Positions 1 to 10,589 of a stretch of 64,000 bases of DNA are shown here, in pieces. Positions within the stretch are counted from its first letter, which is position 1. Each line of letters starts with the position of its first letter. Position numbers and translations under genes: made by a program. The notes beneath the pieces are model-generated. The model had not been told where the DNA came from. It worked only from the letters and a program-made list of their open reading frames with translations, and searched no databases. This DNA comes from Thecamonas trahens ATCC 50062 (taxonomy: Eukaryota; Apusozoa; Apusomonadida; Apusomonadidae): NCBI RefSeq assembly GCF_000142905.1, contig NW_013657640.1:246833-310832 (forward strand). Direction: 5' to 3'.

Positions 1-96
1 GGTACTAACTCGCCCCCTCACCCCCCCTCCAACACCCCCCCCAAACACCCCCCCTCCCGCACGCGGCAAATCGGACCATACCGTTTACACTCGCAC

Positions 97-3000
97 TCAC
101 AACGCATCCACCAGAAAGCCGCCCTTCTTGTGGAGGGCAGAGGTGATGTTGGAGGAGAGGATCTGGGACAAGAGCTTGCGCCACATGGTGGCCTGACCGC
201 GGAGGGTGAGCTGGCCCGAGGCGATGGCGGCCTCGAGCTCGGCGAGCGCGTCGGGGTTACGCCGTTGAGCTGAAGAAAGACCGAGCGGAGCGGATCCATG
301 TCGTCCATCTTCTCGCCAAGGGTGCAGTAGACAAGGTGGATGGCGTCGACAACCTTGCGGATGTGGGTCTCGTCCTCGACAAGCGTAGCGCTGTGAAGCA
401 TGGCGGGGAGGAGTTCCGAGGCGAGGAACTGGCAGAACTCGCCGTCTGCAGAGAACATGGGCACCATGCGCTCACAGAGCAGGAAGCCGATAATCATCGA
501 GGCCGGCAGCGGCCACTTGAGGAGGTTGAGGGCGGCGCTGGCAAACTCGGACGCGAGGTTCGAGGCCAGGAACTGAGCCTCGAGTGGCGCGTCCACCTCG
601 GTCGATCCGACGGTTGCTAGGCGGAACGAGAGGCCGCGGAGGAAGGAGGCAAAGGCAAGCGTTGCCTTGCGCAGCTCGTTCTCCATCTGAATCTCGGCCT
701 TGGCGTCCTCGGCCGACTCGCGGCCCGAGTCCGACGCAAGCGCCACCCACGCCGTGTCGAGCCGCGACTGCACAAACTCGATGAACGGCTTGATGACCGG
801 GAAGAGAATGTCGGGCTTGAGCTCGTCGGGCGCCTTACGCCGCAGCGTGGCCATCACGTCCGAGATGAGGGTGCAGAGGACGGCGACCGGGATGTTGTCA
901 ATGTTGGAAAAGACGGTCGAGAGCAGGGCCTCGCCCACGCCGGGCACCTCGAAGAACGACGACGACCGCATGAGGCATGCCAACAGCGACAGCGCCTCCT
1001 GGTGGGTGTTGACGAGCCACCACTTCATGATGACCAGCTGCTCCTTGGGCGACTCGAGGAGCGAGAGCGAGCCCAGCTTGGACTCGTTCGAGTCGTCAGC
1101 GTGCGCGTCCTCCAGGATCGTCAGCAGTTCGCCGTATGCCTCGGGCAGCTGGCCGGCGACGTTGGGCGTGTAGAACTCGTTGAGCGCCGAAATGACCGAG
1201 AAGAGCGGGCCGAGAATGACCTGGTGATACGGCGCGAGCGCCGAGACTTGCCAGTTGGTGGAGAGCATGGCCACTGCCTTCATGACCGCAAGCAGAAAGT
1301 GGATCCGCTCACGGATGGTGAGCGCCGCCGAGGTGCCAAACGGCGCCACGCCGGAGCCGTACGCTTCGGAGAGCGAGCCGTCAAGCCCGAGCGCACTAGC
1401 TAGCGCAGCACCCGAGCCCATGACCTCGCCCAGCTCGTCCGACGACCACTCGGTGAGAATCGGGTCCAGAATCGAGTTGATGACCCGGGTCTGCAGCTCG
1501 CCGTCGGCAGACTTGGAGAGGATAAACAGGACCGCGCGATAGAGGCCGATGAGCTCGGCCCGCCGGAGCAGGCCGGCCTCGCGCATACGCGACGTCACCT
1601 CCCACAGCGAGCTGAGGTGGTGCAGGAGCGGCTTGCCCGCGTCGATGGCAAGCGCAACAAGCGCGTGAACCGCGCGGTCGCGGAGCTGGGTCGTCGTTCC
1701 GGACAGCTCGTCGAGCGAGACTGACTCCTCGGCCGGGAGCCGGAAGGTGAGGAACTGCAGGCAGTGCTCAAAGACCGCCGAGACCGACGAAGTGTGGATC
1801 GAGAGATACGGCGCAAAGGCCTCGAGCAGGGCCAGGTGGCGGCCGGCTATGTGCGGCGACGTCGACGAAAAGGCAAGGACGCCAAGGAGCAAGCCTTCGA
1901 GGGTGTCGACCACGGAGTTACGGGCCTGGGCCTCGGACGCCGAATCGGCGTGATACGACCGGACCTGCGACTCGGACATGACGGCGAGGAGGCGAGCCTC
2001 GGTCTCGGCGCCGCCGGTAGCGGCGACCAGCGGCCGGAGGTAGTGCTGCGAGATCGCGGAGAGGACCGAGCCAAGCATGAGGCCTGCGCCGTTGAGCGCA
2101 ATCCACGCCGGGTGATCGTTAGAGCAGTTGGCGCCGTCGTTGTGGCCCGACTCGGGCAGGACGCCCTCAAAGACGTACTGGATAAACTGGGCAGTGTAGT
2201 CGATAGCGAGCGGGCCGTCGAGCCGGGTGATGGCACGCATCAACGCCTGCCCGCGCCGGCGGATCCGGCGCACCTCCTTCTTCACCTCGTCCTCCGAGTC
2301 AAAGTCGAGGGTGGCGATGGTGGCGTTTGGCGCCTCACCCAGCAGCGGGTTCGACAGCGTCAGCAGGTTGGTGGCTAGCTCGAGTAGGGCGGTGAGGAGC
2401 GAGCTCATGGCCTCGGGCTCGAGGAGCGGCTCGCGGAGGAATGAGATCCAGAGCGGCATGAGCGCGGCCTGGACCCTGAGCGACGGGTGGGTGAGCGCCA
2501 CCTCGACACAGTTCTGGATGTAGAGGCCAAACGACGAAGGCATGGCATTGAGCTCGGCCTTGGTCGACGAGCCGAGGCGCCGCGCGGCCCGGAGCGCAAA
2601 CAGGCCGAGCGAGACAAGGACGTCGACAAACTGGACCTGGAAGTCGTGCTCGGCCGAGATGGTTGCCTCGGAGATGGCCTCGTTCGACGCCACTAGCGCA
2701 GCAAACAGCTCGCGGAGGCCGTCAAAGAGGCGCAGGACGCCACCCTCACCGGTCACGTGGTTGCGCAGCAGCAGCGCCTGCAGCGCACGCAGCACGTCCG
2801 TCCGGAACGGCGACGAGAGGCCCGAGACAAGGAAGGCTACCACCTGCTCGCCGATCTCGCTGCTCAGAGGCTCAACCGAGTAGTACTGGAACATGACCCG
2901 GAAGAGGTCCAGGGCAGCGACGACACAGGCGGCTGCAGCTTGGTCGCCAGCGCTGGCGCCGCCGAGCTGGGCCTCGAGCACCGAGACAGCAAACTGGTAC

Positions 3001-3724
3001 AGATCCGGAACCTGGAGGCCGAACGAGTTGTTCAACTGCTTAGCCCGCGAGGTAGTGATCCGATCAAGGTTGGCATTGAGGCCCGAGAGCAGACCGATGG
3101 TCTCGCCAAGGGCACCAAAGGCTAGGACGGCCCGCTCCATGGCCTCGGCCTCGCCCGACTCGGTAGCGAGCGAGTAGATGAACTGGGTCAGACCCTCCCA
3201 GTTGTGCGGCCACTCGTACACCGCAATGTCCGCCGCAACACTCACCGCCTTGCGCTTCAGTGCAGGCGTCGTCGCTTCCAGAAGCTCGCCTGTGTTGGGG
3301 AGGGAGGGGGGGTGAGGGGGGGGGGGGGGGACGGGACAGGAAAAGGTCGCACATCCAGGGGTTTGATCAAACGGGTTGATCACGGCGGCAGACACACAGT
3401 GGCGGACACACAGTGGCGGGGAGGAAGGGGGGGAAGGCAGGGAGAGAGCATACCGGAGATGAGGGCAATGGACATGTCCTTGAGCTGTGACTGCTGTTGC
3501 TGGTCGATGGAAGCCCATGAGTAGGAGATTGTGGCGTTGAGGAGGGTGAGGCCAAAGAGACGGACGGGCTCGGCCGTATGGCTCAGCAGCAGAGGTGCCA
3601 TACCCGCGGCACCAGGTGTGTCCTGGAAGCTGACAATGAACGCGTTAGCGCGCTCACGGGCCTCACGAGGAGTCTCGGGCGCAGACGCCGCAAGCACGGC
3701 CTCCACAACGCTGTCGGCGTCCAT
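97..3724 (-). CDS. XPO5: Exportin-5 (HASTY/Msn5-type karyopherin)
   Basis: A nuclear-export karyopherin of the importin-beta superfamily, expected to carry RNA or protein cargo with Ran-GTP through nuclear pores. Two exons are read: 3724-3454 (90 codons plus one base) and 3289-97, with a 164-bp GT-AG intron (donor GTATGC, C-rich polypyrimidine tract, acceptor ACACAG). The joined protein is about 1154 residues, close to the roughly 1200 of exportin-5. Resemblances seen are the N-terminal helices with EPVRLFGLTLL, EWPHNWEGL near residue 110, and SSFGLYIQNCVEVALTHPS, which resembles the human XPO5 stretch SNFGKYLESF. The frame breaks at about 253-262. Restoring one C in a CCCC run continues the protein (NGVTPDALAELEAAI) to a stop at 97; without it the frame runs as unconvincing Pro/Ser-rich sequence to 18. 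The stop overlaps a GTGAGT donor-like site, so a further exon beyond the window edge is possible. Alpha-helical HEAT-like pattern throughout. Confidence 0.78.
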
Positions 3725-3997
3725 TCGTCTGCGGTGGTAGAGAGCAGTGTCAGAGGTTGACTTGAAAGAGGGGGGGGGGGGGGCGCTGTGGAGGAAGCGG
3801 TGGTGGCTTCGATGCGAGTGGCGGCCGCTGCTGGCCGGCGAGGGAGGAAGGGATGACGATGGTCAGATCGGGATCGGTTTGATGGCGGGGGGGGGGGGGG
3901 GGGTTGAGATGTGGGGGATTGGCGTGCGGGCGATCGGAGGGATCGGGACGGGCGAGCGAGCGTGGGCAGGGTGGGAGGGGTGGACGGGGTGGATGGG
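3725..3997. other. Short spacer with two long G runs
   Basis: Between the start of the exportin gene and the end of the frataxin gene. It contains G runs at about 3769-3783 and 3887-3904, which are C runs on the coding strand of the exportin gene. No gene is supported here. Confidence 0.6.
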
Positions 3998-4546
3998 TTA
4001 GATCAGGTGGTGGGTGTGGAGATCGCCAAGATCAAGGTCAACAATGACGTCCTTGCCGGCCGACTGGGAAGCAAGTTGGGAGAACTCTTGGCGGAGGAGG
4101 TTGGCCAACTCGTGGCCGGTCCGCCAGTGGCGCCAGAGAGCGGCGTCGACGTCGTAGTTGAACCGCATGGGCCCAGAGATGGGTGAGGAGAGCCAGATCT
4201 GTTGGTTGGGCGTCTGCTTGTTAAGGACAAAGACGGCATCACCGTCTTCAAAGGCCACGTTCAGCACGCCTTGCGAGAGCGCTGAGTCGACATCAGCCAG
4301 CCCGAGCTCATCGCACACAGTCTCGATGGCTTCTTGAACCATCTCCAGTGTCTCGTCGGCCACTGCGTGGTACGTGTTCATGTCCATGTACTCTTCTCCC
4401 TCGCCAGGCGGCGTGGCCGCCATGCTCCTGGCGACCAGTGCGTTGCGCGTCAGCCAGCTTGTCCGCGCTGCCCCTCCTGCGTCCACACCCAGCCATCCAG
4501 TCACACACCGCCTTGTTGCCGAGCTCAGCACATGCAGCCGCAGCAT
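3998..4546 (-). CDS. FXN: Frataxin, mitochondrial iron-sulfur assembly factor
   Basis: Frataxin acts in the mitochondrial matrix with the NFS1-ISD11-ISCU complex, stimulating sulfur transfer for Fe-S cluster assembly. The 182-residue product has an Arg/Ser/Ala-rich, acid-poor N-terminus (residues 1-45) that looks like a mitochondrial presequence. A complete frataxin fold follows: helix 1 with acidic residues (ADETLEMVQEAIETV), the sheet with GVLNVAFEDG, FVLNKQTPNQQIWLSSP and the SGPMRFNY turn, and the C-terminal helix GHELANLLRQEFSQL. The NKQTPNQQIWLSSP block is the family signature. Single exon and normal length. It is divergent to the ECI1 gene across about 455 bp that contains an 18-bp minisatellite. 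No anomalies were seen. Confidence 0.95.
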   Translation of the reverse strand: MLRLHVLSSATRRCVTGWLGVDAGGAARTSWLTRNALVARSMAATPPGEGEEYMDMNTYHAVADETLEMVQEAIETVCDELGLADVDSALSQGVLNVAFEDGDAVFVLNKQTPNQQIWLSSPISGPMRFNYDVDAALWRHWRTGHELANLLRQEFSQLASQSAGKDVIVDLDLGDLHTHHLI

Positions 4547-4681
4547 CCTGTCACTCGGTCACTTGGAGAGGAGTCTGTGCCATACTGCCTCTGCCTCTGC
4601 TCCTCCTTGTTGGTGGACTTGTCCATGGTCACCAGCTGCCGCCGGGAGACTGTGGGTTGGGCGAGAAGCTTGCTCGGACGG

Positions 4682-4799
4682 GATGATGACATGGGCAGGA
4701 TGATAACATGGGCAGGATGGTTGCTCGGGGAGGATGGTTGCTCGGGGAGGATGGTTGCTTGGGGAGGATGGTTGCTCGGGGAGGATGATGACATGGGCG
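4682..4799. repeat. 18-bp minisatellite in the FXN/ECI1 divergent promoter
   Basis: About four copies of GAGGATGGTTGCTCGGGG (one with CTTGGGG) at 4713-4786, flanked on both sides by copies of GATGATGACATGGGC at about 4682 and 4784. It lies inside the 4547-5001 spacer between two divergently transcribed genes. The remainder of that spacer holds no recognisable gene. Confidence 0.85.
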
Positions 4800-5001
4800 A
4801 GGAGATTGCACGGGCCGAGCTATCCTCGCGGGTGAGACCACTGCATCCGTGTGATCGATGGTAGCGGGTAGCGGGCAGCGGGCAGCAGTGGTGGCCACTC
4901 GCGTCCGCTTTGGTGGGCTTCAGCGGAACAGTTTGTGGGCCGACGGTGCAGTGAGAGGCATACCTCACTCTCACGCTCTATCTGGCGACTAAAGACCAAG
5001 T

Positions 5002-5868
5002 ATGCTGACGGGACGAGTTGCGGGACAGGCTATTCTGGGCCGTTATGGGGCTGCTGCAGTTGCGGGAGCTACGGGACGGACGCTGGTGACGACGGTGGTG
5101 GAGGGCGGGCAGGCTCGGGTGGCCTTGGACGGACCGCCGGCCAATGCGCTGTCGCTGGAGATGCTGAACGCGATCAACGAGGCTATGAAGAGCGCGATGG
5201 CGGACGATGAGGTCAAGGGCATCGTGCTCACCGCAGCCAAGCCGGGAATCTTCTGCGCAGGCCTGGACATCACTGCCATGTACGGCGCCGATCAGGAGTC
5301 GGCTACCGTGTTCTGGCGGGCGGTGCAGGACGCGTGGCTCAACATGTACACCTGCCCCAAGCCCGTTGTCTCTGCCATCAACGGTCACGCACCAGCTGGC
5401 GGCTGCCTCCTTGCCATCTGCACCGACCATCGGGTCATGGGCAACGACGGTGGCTTTGCCATCGGCCTCAACGAGACCCAGCTTGGCATCGTCGCCCCGC
5501 CGTGGTTTGCCCGGCCCTACGCCGACCTCATGGGCCAGCGCAATGCCGAGCGCCACCTCTGCCTCGGCTCGATGCTCTCCGCCGACGACGCCCTTGCCAT
5601 CGGCCTCGTCGACGACCTTGTCCCGACCGCCGACGTTGTCGAGACCGCCCACGCCACCCTGGCTCAGTACATTGCTATCCCGGCGCAGGCTCGCGCGATG
5701 ACCAAGGCCATGATGCGCGAGGCCACCGTCCGCGCCACCCTCGGCACCCAGGAGGGCCGCGAGGCCGATCTCGGCCGCTTCCTTGCCCTTGTCCTCTCGG
5801 ATCCGGTCCAGGCCTCGCTAGGCAAGTACCTCAAGGCCCTCTCCAAGCGCAAGTCCAAGTCCAAGTGA
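5002..5868 (+). CDS. ECI1: Enoyl-CoA delta isomerase 1, mitochondrial
   Basis: A crotonase-superfamily enzyme that moves cis-3 or trans-3 double bonds to trans-2 in unsaturated enoyl-CoAs, so that beta-oxidation can proceed in mitochondria. 288 residues. Residues 1-30 (MLTGRVAGQAILGRYG...) look like a mitochondrial presequence. The crotonase core follows with the oxyanion-hole segments KPGIFCAGLDI and NGHAPAGGC, and with GLNETQLGI, whose Glu is the isomerase catalytic acid/base position known for ECI1. Family-specific blocks such as FWRAVQDAWLNMY, AIPAQARAMTKAMMR and a Lys-rich tail also match ECI1 rather than a generic enoyl-CoA hydratase. The first in-frame Met supplies the presequence, so this start is favoured. 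The C-terminus (KSKSK) is not a peroxisomal SKL signal. Confidence 0.93.
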   Translation: MLTGRVAGQAILGRYGAAAVAGATGRTLVTTVVEGGQARVALDGPPANALSLEMLNAINEAMKSAMADDEVKGIVLTAAKPGIFCAGLDITAMYGADQESATVFWRAVQDAWLNMYTCPKPVVSAINGHAPAGGCLLAICTDHRVMGNDGGFAIGLNETQLGIVAPPWFARPYADLMGQRNAERHLCLGSMLSADDALAIGLVDDLVPTADVVETAHATLAQYIAIPAQARAMTKAMMREATVRATLGTQEGREADLGRFLALVLSDPVQASLGKYLKALSKRKSKSK

Positions 5869-6624
5869 TGGTTGTGGGTAAACACACGTGTGTGTGGGGG
5901 GGGGGGGGGGCTCTGGGTCTTTAACGCGCCTCACATTCAGACGCGCTGATCACAAAATGACAGTGTGCTTTAGTTGCAGTCGTGTTGAGTATATCCACGC
6001 GAGAAAGCCAGCCAGGTTGTGAAGGATATGTCGGAGCAAGGGGGATGTGCATGCTGCTTATTTGTGTATGTGTGTGTGTGTGCGTGTGTGTGCGTGTACC
6101 AGAGTGCGTAGAGGAAGAATGGAGTGCAGATGCTTGTGCGTGGGCAAGACTGGGGAAAAAAGTTGCCGACTATCTGCGAGGTGTCTGCCTCGAGATCTCG
6201 TTCTACGTGTAGCAGCCGCATCGTTTACCTCTCCCCTACTTCTTTGTACAGTGCTTTGTAGTGCAAGACATACGGTCTGGTGGCTTTCGCACTAGAATCG
6301 CCGCTATCAACGATCCACGGCCATCAGCCTCTCTGCATCCCAAAAAATCTCTTGCCAGCTCTCTCCCCTTCCCCTCACCCACGACCACCACTTGCACCCA
6401 CTCCACCCAAGCCCACCATCACGTCTTCCTTTGATTCCATCCTCCCTTCCTCCTCCTCCCTCCCGATCTCATGCCACTGCTACTCTAGCCTCACTCCAGT
6501 GGGCACCCAGTGTGCAGCTCCCACGACCTTTTCCAGCCGCTGCTGTCGACCGACTCCCGCCCAATTCGGCCGCCAGCAGCTAGCCGAGCCGGAAGCTTCG
6601 CGCAACAGCACTCGTCGCCGAACC
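5869..6624. other. Spacer with G run and (TG)n microsatellite
   Basis: A 756-bp region between ECI1 and the HEAT-repeat gene. It holds a G run at about 5897-5910 and an alternating TG/CG-rich tract at about 6064-6100. The ORF downstream is open from 6280, but the Pro/Ser-rich sequence before 6625 looks like 5' UTR. No further gene is supported. Confidence 0.6.
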
Positions 6625-9600
6625 ATGTCGCACAGCCAGGGGCGGAAGCAAGCGAACCGAGGTGGGCGACGTGGAGGCGGACGAAGCAATGGACGAAAAA
6701 AGGGTATGGGTGGAAGCTCGGGCTCAGGGACCTGCTATGGTCTCTGTGTCGGCAACGTGTCTGCCTCGGTCGCGGTGTCGGTGGCAGCGGCGGTGCGTGG
6801 CCCTGGGGCTGCGGCAGCCGGCTCCGTCTGTCCACCGTCCCCGGCACGAGCCAATGGCAAGGCAATGCCAGGCGGAAGCAGTCGGAGTGGTGGTGGAGGC
6901 GGCGGAGGGATAGTACTGGCTGGGTGCTGTGCTGACGCTGCACCGATGGTGCTGGAGAAGCTGGCCGAGGCCATGACTGGCGAGGAGGGTGGTCAGGCGA
7001 TGGCGGGCATTGTCCAGGGCATGGCCGGTCTCCTGGGACTGGCTCGGGGAAAGGCCTGGTCTTTGAGCTGTGCTCGGGTGGTGGCAGCGGTGCTGACCAA
7101 GCTGCCGAGTGCTGCGTCAGCATCTGATGCTGTGGCTTTGCTGAGGATTGTGTCGGCGGCTGTGGCCGACCGCGCCCGCGATGTGGTTCCGCTCCTTCCG
7201 CAGTCTATACTTCCGACGGCACTGCCGTTTCTTCTCTCGCTTGGCAGTGCTGACGACGAAGACGTGGCGCGGTTTGCGCTGCGGGCGGTCGGCGACCTGC
7301 TGGCGAGGACGGCGGCGGTGGTGGAACCAGGCATTCGCGTCAGGGTCTGCGGCGGGCTGGCCGCCGTGATCAAGGCGCTGGAGACGCCGCGGGTACTGGC
7401 AGGGGCATATCGGGCGCTGGCGGTGGTGGCGGCCGAGACTCGCGAGGCCGCGAGCATGCCCGAGCTTTGCGAGGTCCTGATCGGCGTCACCCGCGACGGC
7501 GTCTTCCACGGCCCGCCGCGGGTCCGAATCAATGCACTTGGGCTGCTAGTTTCGCTGGGCAAGGCACTGCCAGTGCCGCTTGCGCAGCGATGGGACGTCT
7601 TTCTCCCAAGCGGAAGCGGCTCCAGCCTGCTGAGTTTGGCGGTGGAGGATGACGATGGGAGCGGGGTCCCGGGCAAGGCCATGGACGCGCTCCTGGCGTT
7701 GCTGGAGGGCTCGAAGAAGACGCTGGCGGCCGGAACTCGGTCGACGACCGGCTCGCGGTCCTACACCTCGTTTGCGCACACAATCGGCGACATTCTGTGG
7801 CACACGCATGCCGGCTTGCTGCGGCTCATCTCGCAGACACCGCAGCTGGCGGCACCGGTAGTCGACACTGGGCTCAAGGCGCTCTGCATCCTGCTCATCA
7901 ACTGCAACTATACCCGGCTGGCGTCGGACGGCGGCATTGTAGTAGAGCTGGCGTCAGCAGCGCTGCAGCTCGCGCTGCGGCCTCAGACTCAGGCTGGCGT
8001 GGCGCCTTCGACACAGCAGCTCGCGCTCTCGTGCGTGGCAGCAAGCCTGCGGACGGCATCACCGCTTGACGACGTGGCGGTGTGGCTGACTCTGGGTGCG
8101 GCTGCCGAGGCGCCGCTGCACACGCTGGTGGCCGCCGCTGTGGCGGCACCAGAGCGCGATCCGGCGGCCAAGGTCTTTGACGTCCTCCGCTGGATGGCGC
8201 GCGGCTACCCGGTCGTGGCCTACGCGGCGTACTTGCCGCTGCTTGAGCCGATGGCCGGCGACAAGCTCCTGGAGGTACCGGTCGCGACCCGGACCGCGGT
8301 TGCCCACTTTGTGGCCGAGCTCGGCTCGGGCTGCGGGAGCATTTTGGCTGGGCGAAGCGGGACAACAGCGGGTGAGGTCTTTGCCACGCTAGAGCGGATG
8401 GTGCTCAGGGTAGGGATGGCCGATCCGGTCGACGCGGTGCGCGCACACAGCATTTCTGCGCTGGCGGGCATGCTTCCGGTTCTGGGTGCGAGCGAGGATG
8501 AGGCGCTGGCGCCGTTGGTGGAGGCTGCGGTGTTTGAGCTCGCGGCCGACCTTGTTGCGGGCTCCAAGGCTGTTGTGGCGCGGGGCGAGGCTGCGCGACT
8601 GGTGGGGCTTGCGGTCGACACCCCGTTTGCAGTGGCGAACGGCTTGCAGGTTCTCGGCGACGCGTTGGAGCGACTGGTGGCGGCGGTGGGGAGCAGCGGC
8701 GGGGTGCGTGAGCCACTGGCATCAGCGCTGGTCAAGGCAGCGGCATCGGCAGGCTCTGTGGCTATGCGGAGCGAAGCCGGCGAGGGAGGGAGCGACGGGG
8801 CCGACCGGTGCGCCGACGCGTTGTTGGCGCTTCTGGGAGTGCGCGGAAAGCACACGGCGGCGACGGCGCGGTCGCTGGGCGCAGTGGTGTGCGCGCTGGT
8901 TCGAAGCGGGCAGCGTGACGTGTGTGCTCGAGCTGCGGGAGCGCTTGTGGATGTGGTCCGTGGTGAGCGGGCGGCGCCGGACAAGGCGGTGTGGTCTGCG
9001 TGTGACGGGCTTGCGCTTGCGCTTGGCGCATGGTGTGGCGAGGTTGGCGCCGGAAGCGACGGCAGTGAGTGGGTGGGCGCTGCGCTGCGGGCACTGGCAA
9101 CTGCAGGCGGCGAGGCTGCCAACTTTCGGACTCGAGTGGCGGCGCTGGGAGCACTGAGTGCGCCCCGGAGCCGGTCGTGGTACGGGACGGCAGAGGAGCT
9201 TGCGGGAGTGGTGGTGCAGATTGGCGGAGCGCTGCCGGGCGTGCTGACGGTGACCGACGAGCGGCAGTACAGGTACCGCGATGAGGTGGAGGGCGGGGCG
9301 GAGGCTGCGGTGGTGTATGTTCTTGCTGGAGCTGAGGCAAGTGATCTGGCTGCGGTGGCGAGCGCGGTGGCGGAGCGGCCGCAGCTTCGGACTGCGCTCG
9401 ATGCGCTCTTTACGGAGCTCCCTGTCCAGCCGCGGGTCTCGCCGCTCCGTGGTGGCGGCGAGTACGGGTCTTTCTCTGCCTCGTCTGCGGATCCCGAGGA
9501 AGAGTACGTGGCGACATCGCCAGGCTCTGTGGCGTCATCGTCTGCGTTTGCGCCTGTTCTCGGAGCGCGTGCGCTCTCGCTATACGCGGCAGCGCTCGAG

Positions 9601-9630
9601 ACCTGGCACCGTATGTGGGGCTCAGGATGA
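6625..9630 (+). CDS. HEAT/ARM-repeat protein, possibly HEATR6-like
   Basis: A helical-repeat scaffold protein of about 1001 residues whose biochemical role is unknown. The Met at 6625 (MSHSQGRKQANRGG) begins a basic, Gly-rich low-complexity N-terminus (to about residue 95). This start is preferred over the first Met of the open frame at 6280, because the intervening sequence is Pro/Ser-rich and UTR-like. From residue 100 onward the protein is almost entirely Ala/Leu-rich amphipathic helices in the HEAT/ARM style. The block SRSYTSFAHTIGDILWHTHA followed by LKALCILLINCNYTRL resembles my recollection of HEATR6, where a similar serine-threonine-phenylalanine helix precedes LANLVSNAPYDRL. That assignment is inference. 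The C-terminus ends near the convergent phosphatase gene; the two coding regions overlap by 9 bp at their 3' ends. Confidence 0.7.
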   Translation: MSHSQGRKQANRGGRRGGGRSNGRKKGMGGSSGSGTCYGLCVGNVSASVAVSVAAAVRGPGAAAAGSVCPPSPARANGKAMPGGSSRSGGGGGGGIVLAGCCADAAPMVLEKLAEAMTGEEGGQAMAGIVQGMAGLLGLARGKAWSLSCARVVAAVLTKLPSAASASDAVALLRIVSAAVADRARDVVPLLPQSILPTALPFLLSLGSADDEDVARFALRAVGDLLARTAAVVEPGIRVRVCGGLAAVIKALETPRVLAGAYRALAVVAAETREAASMPELCEVLIGVTRDGVFHGPPRVRINALGLLVSLGKALPVPLAQRWDVFLPSGSGSSLLSLAVEDDDGSGVPGKAMDALLALLEGSKKTLAAGTRSTTGSRSYTSFAHTIGDILWHTHAGLLRLISQTPQLAAPVVDTGLKALCILLINCNYTRLASDGGIVVELASAALQLALRPQTQAGVAPSTQQLALSCVAASLRTASPLDDVAVWLTLGAAAEAPLHTLVAAAVAAPERDPAAKVFDVLRWMARGYPVVAYAAYLPLLEPMAGDKLLEVPVATRTAVAHFVAELGSGCGSILAGRSGTTAGEVFATLERMVLRVGMADPVDAVRAHSISALAGMLPVLGASEDEALAPLVEAAVFELAADLVAGSKAVVARGEAARLVGLAVDTPFAVANGLQVLGDALERLVAAVGSSGGVREPLASALVKAAASAGSVAMRSEAGEGGSDGADRCADALLALLGVRGKHTAATARSLGAVVCALVRSGQRDVCARAAGALVDVVRGERAAPDKAVWSACDGLALALGAWCGEVGAGSDGSEWVGAALRALATAGGEAANFRTRVAALGALSAPRSRSWYGTAEELAGVVVQIGGALPGVLTVTDERQYRYRDEVEGGAEAAVVYVLAGAEASDLAAVASAVAERPQLRTALDALFTELPVQPRVSPLRGGGEYGSFSASSADPEEEYVATSPGSVASSSAFAPVLGARALSLYAAALETWHRMWGSG

Positions 9631-10557
9631 GGCAGCAGCAGCTGCGGCGGCGAGAGCATCGGCGAGGACAGCGATGGACGAGGCGGTGTAGTCGGGCATG
9701 TGATCTGCGCCCGAGGCAACCGCCGCGTCATACTCGTCGGGCGAGACGACGCCGGTAAAGACCAGCAGAGTGCGGATGCCACCGGTAGAGCCGAAGAGGA
9801 TGTCGGTGTCGAGGCGGTCGCCAACCATGAGCACCGAGGAGCGGTCGACGGGCTCGGAGGAGGATGCGGCGAGGCGATCGAGGACACCATGGAGGAGGAA
9901 GGGCGCCGGCTTGCCGACGATGGTGGCCTTGCGCGAGGCACATGCCTCGACAGCAGCGACGGCCATGCCTGCACCCGGCAGAAAGTTGCCCTGGGTGGGG
10001 AACGAGGTGTCCGGGTTTGTGGCAATGAACAGGTTGTCCGGGCGGGCAAGGAGGTACTGCTGGGCGATGGCGGCCTTTGTGTACGAGAACCCAGTGTCTG
10101 CACCGACGACTACGGCAGATACCGAAGGATCCGGCTTGTAGACCTCGAGCTCGGCGAGAGTCATGGGCGGCTGGTCGGGCCCGCCGATGGCTGGGATGCC
10201 AGCCTCTTCCAGCTCCTCGAGAATGCCGACCTCGCCAACGACGTAGACAGCACCATCAAAGTCGATGGACTGCAGATATGCGGCGGCAGCATACGAGGCC
10301 GAGAGGATCTGGTCCTTGCGCACGTGCGGCATGCCCTTGGCAGCAAACTTGTCCATGTACATGGCCCGCGATCGGGTCGAGTTGTTGGTGACAAAGTAGA
10401 CGGCGACGCCTGCGGCCTCGAGGGCGGCGACGGTGGCAAGGGCGCCCGGAATGACCTTGGTTCCGCGCCAGATGACTCCGTCACAGTCGAAGACCACGGC
10501 CTTGATTCCGGTTAGCAGCTCAGCCGTGGCTGTGGGGGAGTCGTCGAGGTGGGTCAT
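9622..10557 (-). CDS. PGP: HAD-superfamily phosphatase, phosphoglycolate/4-nitrophenylphosphatase (PGP) type
   Basis: A class IIA HAD phosphatase of 311 residues, the length typical of eukaryotic phosphoglycolate/glycerol-3-phosphate phosphatase or pyridoxal phosphatase. HAD motif I is VVFDCDGVIWRG (Asp nucleophile and acid/base Asp), motif II is FVTNNSTRS, motif III is the Lys in IVGKPAPFLL, and motif IV is MVGDRLDTDILFG with Asp residues for Mg binding. The C2-type cap lies between motifs II and III (SASYAAAAYLQS through ATNPDTSFP). Substrate choice between phosphoglycolate, glycerol-3-phosphate and PLP cannot be decided by eye. Cytosolic, with no targeting signal seen. The start codon sits only about 33 bp from the 40-bp minisatellite that fills its upstream region, and it is divergent to the surface-protein gene at 11529. 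Confidence 0.9.
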   Translation of the reverse strand: MTHLDDSPTATAELLTGIKAVVFDCDGVIWRGTKVIPGALATVAALEAAGVAVYFVTNNSTRSRAMYMDKFAAKGMPHVRKDQILSASYAAAAYLQSIDFDGAVYVVGEVGILEELEEAGIPAIGGPDQPPMTLAELEVYKPDPSVSAVVVGADTGFSYTKAAIAQQYLLARPDNLFIATNPDTSFPTQGNFLPGAGMAVAAVEACASRKATIVGKPAPFLLHGVLDRLAASSSEPVDRSSVLMVGDRLDTDILFGSTGGIRTLLVFTGVVSPDEYDAAVASGADHMPDYTASSIAVLADALAAAAAAASS

Positions 10558-10589
10558 AGGGGAGGTTGGTGTGTGTGGGGGGAGAGGGG

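Noticed and set aside
3290-3453. N-terminal extension of the long exportin ORF through this segment
   Set aside because: It reads an intron with clear GT and AG borders. Splicing restores the exportin N-terminus in frame.
8220-10103. 627-codon minus-strand ORF opposite the HEAT-repeat gene
   Set aside because: Ser/Pro/Arg-rich composition with no domain. It is a shadow of the GC-rich sense gene and overlaps PGP in another frame.
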